Shown: in pieces, positions 14,243 to 16,917 of the stretch | Layout of the letters: each line of letters starts with the position of its first letter | Numbering within the stretch: the first letter of the stretch is position 1 | Source of the DNA: Methanothrix sp. | GTDB taxonomy: Archaea > Halobacteriota > Methanosarcinia > Methanotrichales > Methanotrichaceae | Length of the DNA: 16,917 nucleotides | NCBI GenBank assembly: GCA_012798025.1 | Contig: JAAZNX010000155.1 | Span: 1 to 16,917, forward strand | Direction of reading: 5' to 3' | Notes under the pieces: generated by a model | Told to the model about the DNA's origin: nothing | The model's database searches: none | What the model saw: only the letters and a program-made list of their open reading frames with translations | Position numbers and translations under genes: made by a program

Positions 14243-14889
14243 AGATCAGATCCCACAATAGAGGGCAAGAAGCTCAACTGCAAATCCACCTCTGCAAGTG
14301 CATGTCTTATCTGCGGCTCCTTGAGGAGCGCATCCAGTTCATTTAGACGGGCTATCACATCCCAGATTCTGGACGCCTTATGCTCGCTCCTGTAACGAAC
14401 TGGAGTGTAATAGATCTCTCCATGAGCCTGGTCCGCCTCGACGCCGAAGTAATCTCTGCCATAAAAGCCCTTGAAGTTGATGATTATGGGCTTGTAGATG
14501 CTCTTGAGGGCAGGCACATAGAACTCCTCCAGTATCTTTTGGAGCATTCGGTTCTTTGCCTCTGCAACTCTGAGCCTCAAATAGCCCTGGCCGTGGATGT
14601 AACTTGCATAATGGACCTCATACTTTATGCGGGATCGCAGGTCGGTTATCATCCCGAGGGTGAACTCGCATGTGTCCTCAGTCTCAGTGGGGTCCAGGTT
14701 GAGGAAGTAATTGATGTATAATATGTATCCATTCTCAAATGATACTACCACATGGGATTCATCATTTTCTCCTCTCTTGGCCTTGATCTCTTTCACATCC
14801 CAGCCAAAGAGCCTCTTGGCCTCTTCTCTTTCACAGCTATGATAGGCAAACTCCCGAACCTTCTCCAGCAGATCTCCCATGGTTTCCAT
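14239..14889 (-). CDS. Hypothetical protein downstream of the cobamide operon
   Basis: This 216-residue protein is unrecognised. The N terminus is a helix (METMGDLLEKVREFAYHSCE). The middle (about 45-150) looks like a beta-rich domain with many aromatic residues (VVVSFENGYILYINYFLN at 47-64; IIINFKGFYGRDYFGVEAD at 135-153). The C-terminal 50 residues are helical. There is no membrane segment and no cysteine motif. Start ATG 14889 has GAGGAAAG a few bases upstream. It lies 59 bases after cbiB on the same strand, and a TATA-like GTTTATCC near 14920-14913 may give it its own promoter. Its TAG stop overlaps the convergent TPR gene's TAA. No function can be given. Confidence 0.82.
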   Translation of the reverse strand: METMGDLLEKVREFAYHSCEREEAKRLFGWDVKEIKAKRGENDESHVVVSFENGYILYINYFLNLDPTETEDTCEFTLGMITDLRSRIKYEVHYASYIHGQGYLRLRVAEAKNRMLQKILEEFYVPALKSIYKPIIINFKGFYGRDYFGVEADQAHGEIYYTPVRYRSEHKASRIWDVIARLNELDALLKEPQIRHALAEVDLQLSFLPSIVGSDL

Positions 14890-14948
14890 TTATCTTTCCT
14901 CTTCACTAGTATCGGATAAACATTATGCAAGGGCGCGAGCGGCAAACG

Positions 14949-15857
14949 TCAAAGGAGCAGAGCCAAGAACGACGCTGCCAGGGTCAGGGCTATCGTCCCT
15001 TGCATGAATCCCAATGCTCTGGGCACATCAGATGTTTCGGGCACCTTTCCTCCATCCAGCAGCACATAGTAGCCAGGCTTCTCCAGGCGGATTCCCAAGG
15101 CTCCTGCACAGGCTGCCATAGGCCAGCCGGAGTTTGGGCTTGGCGTGGCGCTATGATATTCGAGCGCTGCCTGAAGGCTCGCGCCTGCCCTTTGGGGCCT
15201 CGCCAGCGCCATCAAGAGAACGCTCAAGCGGGCCGGAATGAAGTTGAAAAGATCGTCCAGCCTGGCACCGGCATACCCCAGATCCCTCAATTCGCGGGTC
15301 TTGTATCCAAGCATGGAGTCCATGGTGCTTATGGCTTTGAAGGCAAGTGCTGCCTCAAGGCCAAGGCCAAGGGGCTCGAAGAGCAGGTAGTAGAAGATCG
15401 GCGAGAGAATTGAGTCCACATAATTTTCTGAGAGCGACTCTATCACTGCAGAGACAGCTTGGGCGCGTGACAGAGAGGACGTCTCGCGACCCACAAGAGC
15501 TGGCAGCATGCTCTTGGCAGCATCAATATCCTGGTCGATCATCCTGCCTATATCTGCAGAAGTACGCAGAAGACAGCGAATCGCGAAGGTGGATTTCAGG
15601 AGAAAGGCCGAGATCAGCAGGGACAGAAGCGGGACTGGCGCTGCCAGGCGCACTAGAAAGTGGCCTATGAGGACTGTAGAAAGCACCACAATGAATGCGA
15701 GAGCTGTGCCCTGCAGCCTGCTCGGCCTTGCACGAGTGCGCAAGATGGCGATCAGTCTGCCAATCCAGACCACTGGATGAATCCTGGCAGGCGGCTCGCC
15801 AAGGAGGATATCGAAGGTCGTTGCGATAAGTAAAACCGCCAGACCCTCTTGAATCAT
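14949..15857 (-). CDS. cbiB: Adenosylcobinamide-phosphate synthase (CbiB)
   Basis: This integral membrane enzyme joins adenosylcobyrate to (R)-1-aminopropan-2-ol phosphate, or to the free alcohol, to give adenosylcobinamide (phosphate) in cobamide synthesis. Family motifs are present in order: LLGEPPARIHPVVWIG near residues 18-33, SAVIESLSENYVDSILSPIF mid-protein, STMDSMLGYKTRELRDLG, then SPNSGWPMAACAGALGIRL in the C-terminal third. Hydrophobic segments at the N terminus, at about 55-87, near the SEN motif and at the very C terminus fit the usual multi-spanning topology. Start ATG 15857 overlaps the upstream stop (ATGA), with GGAGGAG six bases ahead, giving 302 residues. An upstream in-frame start at 15881 would add eight residues and is less likely. 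Confidence 0.96.
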   Translation of the reverse strand: MIQEGLAVLLIATTFDILLGEPPARIHPVVWIGRLIAILRTRARPSRLQGTALAFIVVLSTVLIGHFLVRLAAPVPLLSLLISAFLLKSTFAIRCLLRTSADIGRMIDQDIDAAKSMLPALVGRETSSLSRAQAVSAVIESLSENYVDSILSPIFYYLLFEPLGLGLEAALAFKAISTMDSMLGYKTRELRDLGYAGARLDDLFNFIPARLSVLLMALARPQRAGASLQAALEYHSATPSPNSGWPMAACAGALGIRLEKPGYYVLLDGGKVPETSDVPRALGFMQGTIALTLAASFLALLL

Positions 15858-16096
15858 AGCAGCTCCTCCAGCCTCTTCCAAACCAATGAGGTGGTCTCGC
15901 CCTTCATCAGTGCATACAAGATCTGTTCGGCCACATCTGGACGGTGAACGATGATGCAGGACTTGCAGGACCAGGACCCATCCTTCTCCTGCCCCCCGGT
16001 TCTGGGATCACGGCAAGGGTAAAAAGGACAAAAGCAAAGGGAACAGTCCTGTCCTGGGAAGTGGCAGGGAAAGTTCTCACAGTTCAGTCTCTGCAT
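15854..16096 (-). CDS. Cysteine-rich small-domain protein, separate CobD C-terminal module
   Basis: The 80-residue protein matches the Cys-rich small domain (Pfam zf-like, PF04071). Conserved parts are NCENFPCHFPGQDCSLCFCP (5-24), the following FYPC, then WSCKSC and VHRP (about 42-53). The ten or so Cys and His residues should bind zinc or an Fe-S/iron centre. From memory, in Methanosarcina mazei the bifunctional CobD (MM2060) carries a metal-binding C-terminal extension of about 110 residues; this ORF looks like that module as a separate protein. Its ATG lies 13 bases inside the cobD 3' end in another frame, with GGAG about 11 bases upstream. Its TGA overlaps the cbiB ATG. It may tune CobD activity. 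A frameshift splitting a once-fused gene is possible. Confidence 0.88.
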   Translation of the reverse strand: MQRLNCENFPCHFPGQDCSLCFCPFYPCRDPRTGGQEKDGSWSCKSCIIVHRPDVAEQILYALMKGETTSLVWKRLEELL

Positions 16097-16917
16097 TTCA
16101 GTGCCCGCTCCAGTGCAGCGACGAGTTGCCTGTTCTCTTCTCTACCTCTCACTGCCACCCTTATGTAGCTCCTGCCCAGTCCAAAGGACTGGCAGTCCCT
16201 CACAAGGACGCCGCAGGCCATCGTACGCTCAGTAAGCCTCTCTGAGCTCAAGCCTGTGCGCTCGATGTTTACTAAAATGAAGTTGACGCTGCTTGGCAGC
16301 GGCTCCAGACCCAGGGATTGCAGGGCAGGGACGAGGAAGGCCCGCTCCTCTCTGATGAGCTCTCTGGAACTTTCCAGATGCTCCTTGCAGCCCAAGAGAT
16401 GCACTCCTGCAGCGGCAGCAATTGAGCTTAAAGACCACGGTACCCTGGCAAGGTTCATGATCTTGGCCAGCGCAGCATTCGTCACTCCAAAGCCAAGCCG
16501 AAGGCCAGGCACTCCGAAGGACTTTGTCAGAGACCTCATGACGAACAAATAGTTCATGCTGGGCGCAATGCTCGCCACGCTCTGCTCTGGATCGGAGAGC
16601 TCTATGAATGCCTCGTCGACAAGCAAGAACACCCGCCTTTTCTCGCATCTTTGGGCTAAATCGAGCACCTGCTCCCTGGAAAGCAGCTTTCCTGTGGGAT
16701 TGTTCGGATTGCACAGGAAGAGGGCCTTTGCTTGGTTCAAATCTGACTCGCAAAGGATGGGCAGCCCGTCCGGGCCGATCTTCACCCTTCTTGCAGCTCC
16801 ACCGGCAAGGAGCGACTGATTTTCATACTCGCCAAAGGTCGGGAATGGTATCAAGGCCAGATCTCCCTCCTCCAAACAGACCTCTGCGAAGAGCCTTATG
16901 AGCTCTGAGGAGCCATT
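16084..16917 (-). CDS. cobD: L-threonine-O-3-phosphate decarboxylase (CobD type), C-terminal 277 residues
   Basis: This PLP enzyme of the HisC/aminotransferase class I fold makes (R)-1-aminopropan-2-ol phosphate, the linker of the cobamide nucleotide loop. The N-terminal part is beyond the right edge. The visible frame begins NGSSELIRLF, a typical phosphate-loop region, then IPFPTFGEYENQ, FLCNPNNPTGK, LLVDEAFIELSD and the PLP lysine in SLTKSFGVPGLRLGFG. The closing Arg motif is SYIRVAVRGREEN. The sequence alone would also fit HisC. The downstream Cys-rich domain and cbiB, joined by overlaps, make CobD far more likely. In M. mazei the homologue also has L-threonine kinase activity, so the same may hold here. 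It ends with CRD-TGA, overlapping the next ORF by 13 bases. Confidence 0.92.
   Translation of the reverse strand, partial: NGSSELIRLFAEVCLEEGDLALIPFPTFGEYENQSLLAGGAARRVKIGPDGLPILCESDLNQAKALFLCNPNNPTGKLLSREQVLDLAQRCEKRRVFLLVDEAFIELSDPEQSVASIAPSMNYLFVMRSLTKSFGVPGLRLGFGVTNAALAKIMNLARVPWSLSSIAAAAGVHLLGCKEHLESSRELIREERAFLVPALQSLGLEPLPSSVNFILVNIERTGLSSERLTERTMACGVLVRDCQSFGLGRSYIRVAVRGREENRQLVAALERALKCRD

Noticed and set aside
1..16917. CRISPR array, tRNA or rRNA genes, complete insertion sequence, prophage or defence genes
   Set aside because: I read both strands and saw no spaced repeats of CRISPR type, no tRNA-like cloverleaf with a conserved T-arm, and no transposase, integrase or nuclease family.

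Overview
The window reads as a stretch of chromosome from a methanogenic euryarchaeon. The aspartate-semialdehyde/sulfide route to homocysteine (a COG1900/DUF39-CBS protein followed by a NIL-ferredoxin, as in MA1821/MA1822 of Methanosarcina), a DUF2551 protein, a COG2108 radical SAM protein, a CobD-type enzyme with its Cys-rich small domain, TATA-type promoters and T-run terminators all point that way. The 1220-residue TPR protein, the moderate GC content and the mix of genes suggest the Methanothrix (Methanosaeta) lineage, but that assignment is an inference. No rRNA, tRNA, CRISPR array or intact transposase was seen.

Layout. 1-140 (-) is the start of an unrecognised gene, divergent from a type-4 uracil-DNA glycosylase (223-810, +) and an acidic hypothetical protein (828-1331, +). 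These converge with a two-gene unit on the minus strand: a dodecin-like protein (2038-1802) followed immediately by a hypothetical protein (1801-1328). Upstream of dodecin lies a hairpin-rich gap (2039-2210). Next comes a minus-strand operon read from 5199 down to 2211: iorA, iorB (ATGA overlap) and a HEAT-repeat protein. An AT-rich divergent promoter region (5206-5365) separates it from a plus-strand pair, a COG2108 radical SAM protein and a DUF2551 protein (5366-6747). A minus-strand B12-binding-type radical SAM protein (8279-6777) is divergent from the homocysteine pair on the plus strand (8376-10267).

A 312-base AT-rich spacer (10268-10579) carries T-run terminators and a TATA-like element. 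It precedes a giant TPR-repeat gene (10580-14242, +). The rest lies on the minus strand. A cobamide nucleotide-loop operon enters from the right edge: cobD (partial), a separate Cys-rich small-domain ORF and cbiB, each overlapping the next. It is followed by an unrecognised gene (14889-14239) that converges on the TPR gene with overlapping stop codons.

How the genes fit together. CobD makes (R)-1-aminopropan-2-ol phosphate, which CbiB attaches to cobyrate, so this operon supplies cobamides that the methanogenic methyltransferases need. The COG1900 protein and its ferredoxin supply homocysteine, the methionine precursor. IorAB links aromatic 2-oxoacids or arylacetates to ferredoxin. Two radical SAM proteins of unknown reaction lie beside these operons.

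The points most worth a second look are the split CobD/Cys-rich domain, the dodecin that lacks both flavin-contact residues, the mutually exclusive hairpins ahead of dodecin, the out-of-frame reading frame at the TPR gene start, and two repeat-type candidate operators in divergent promoters.
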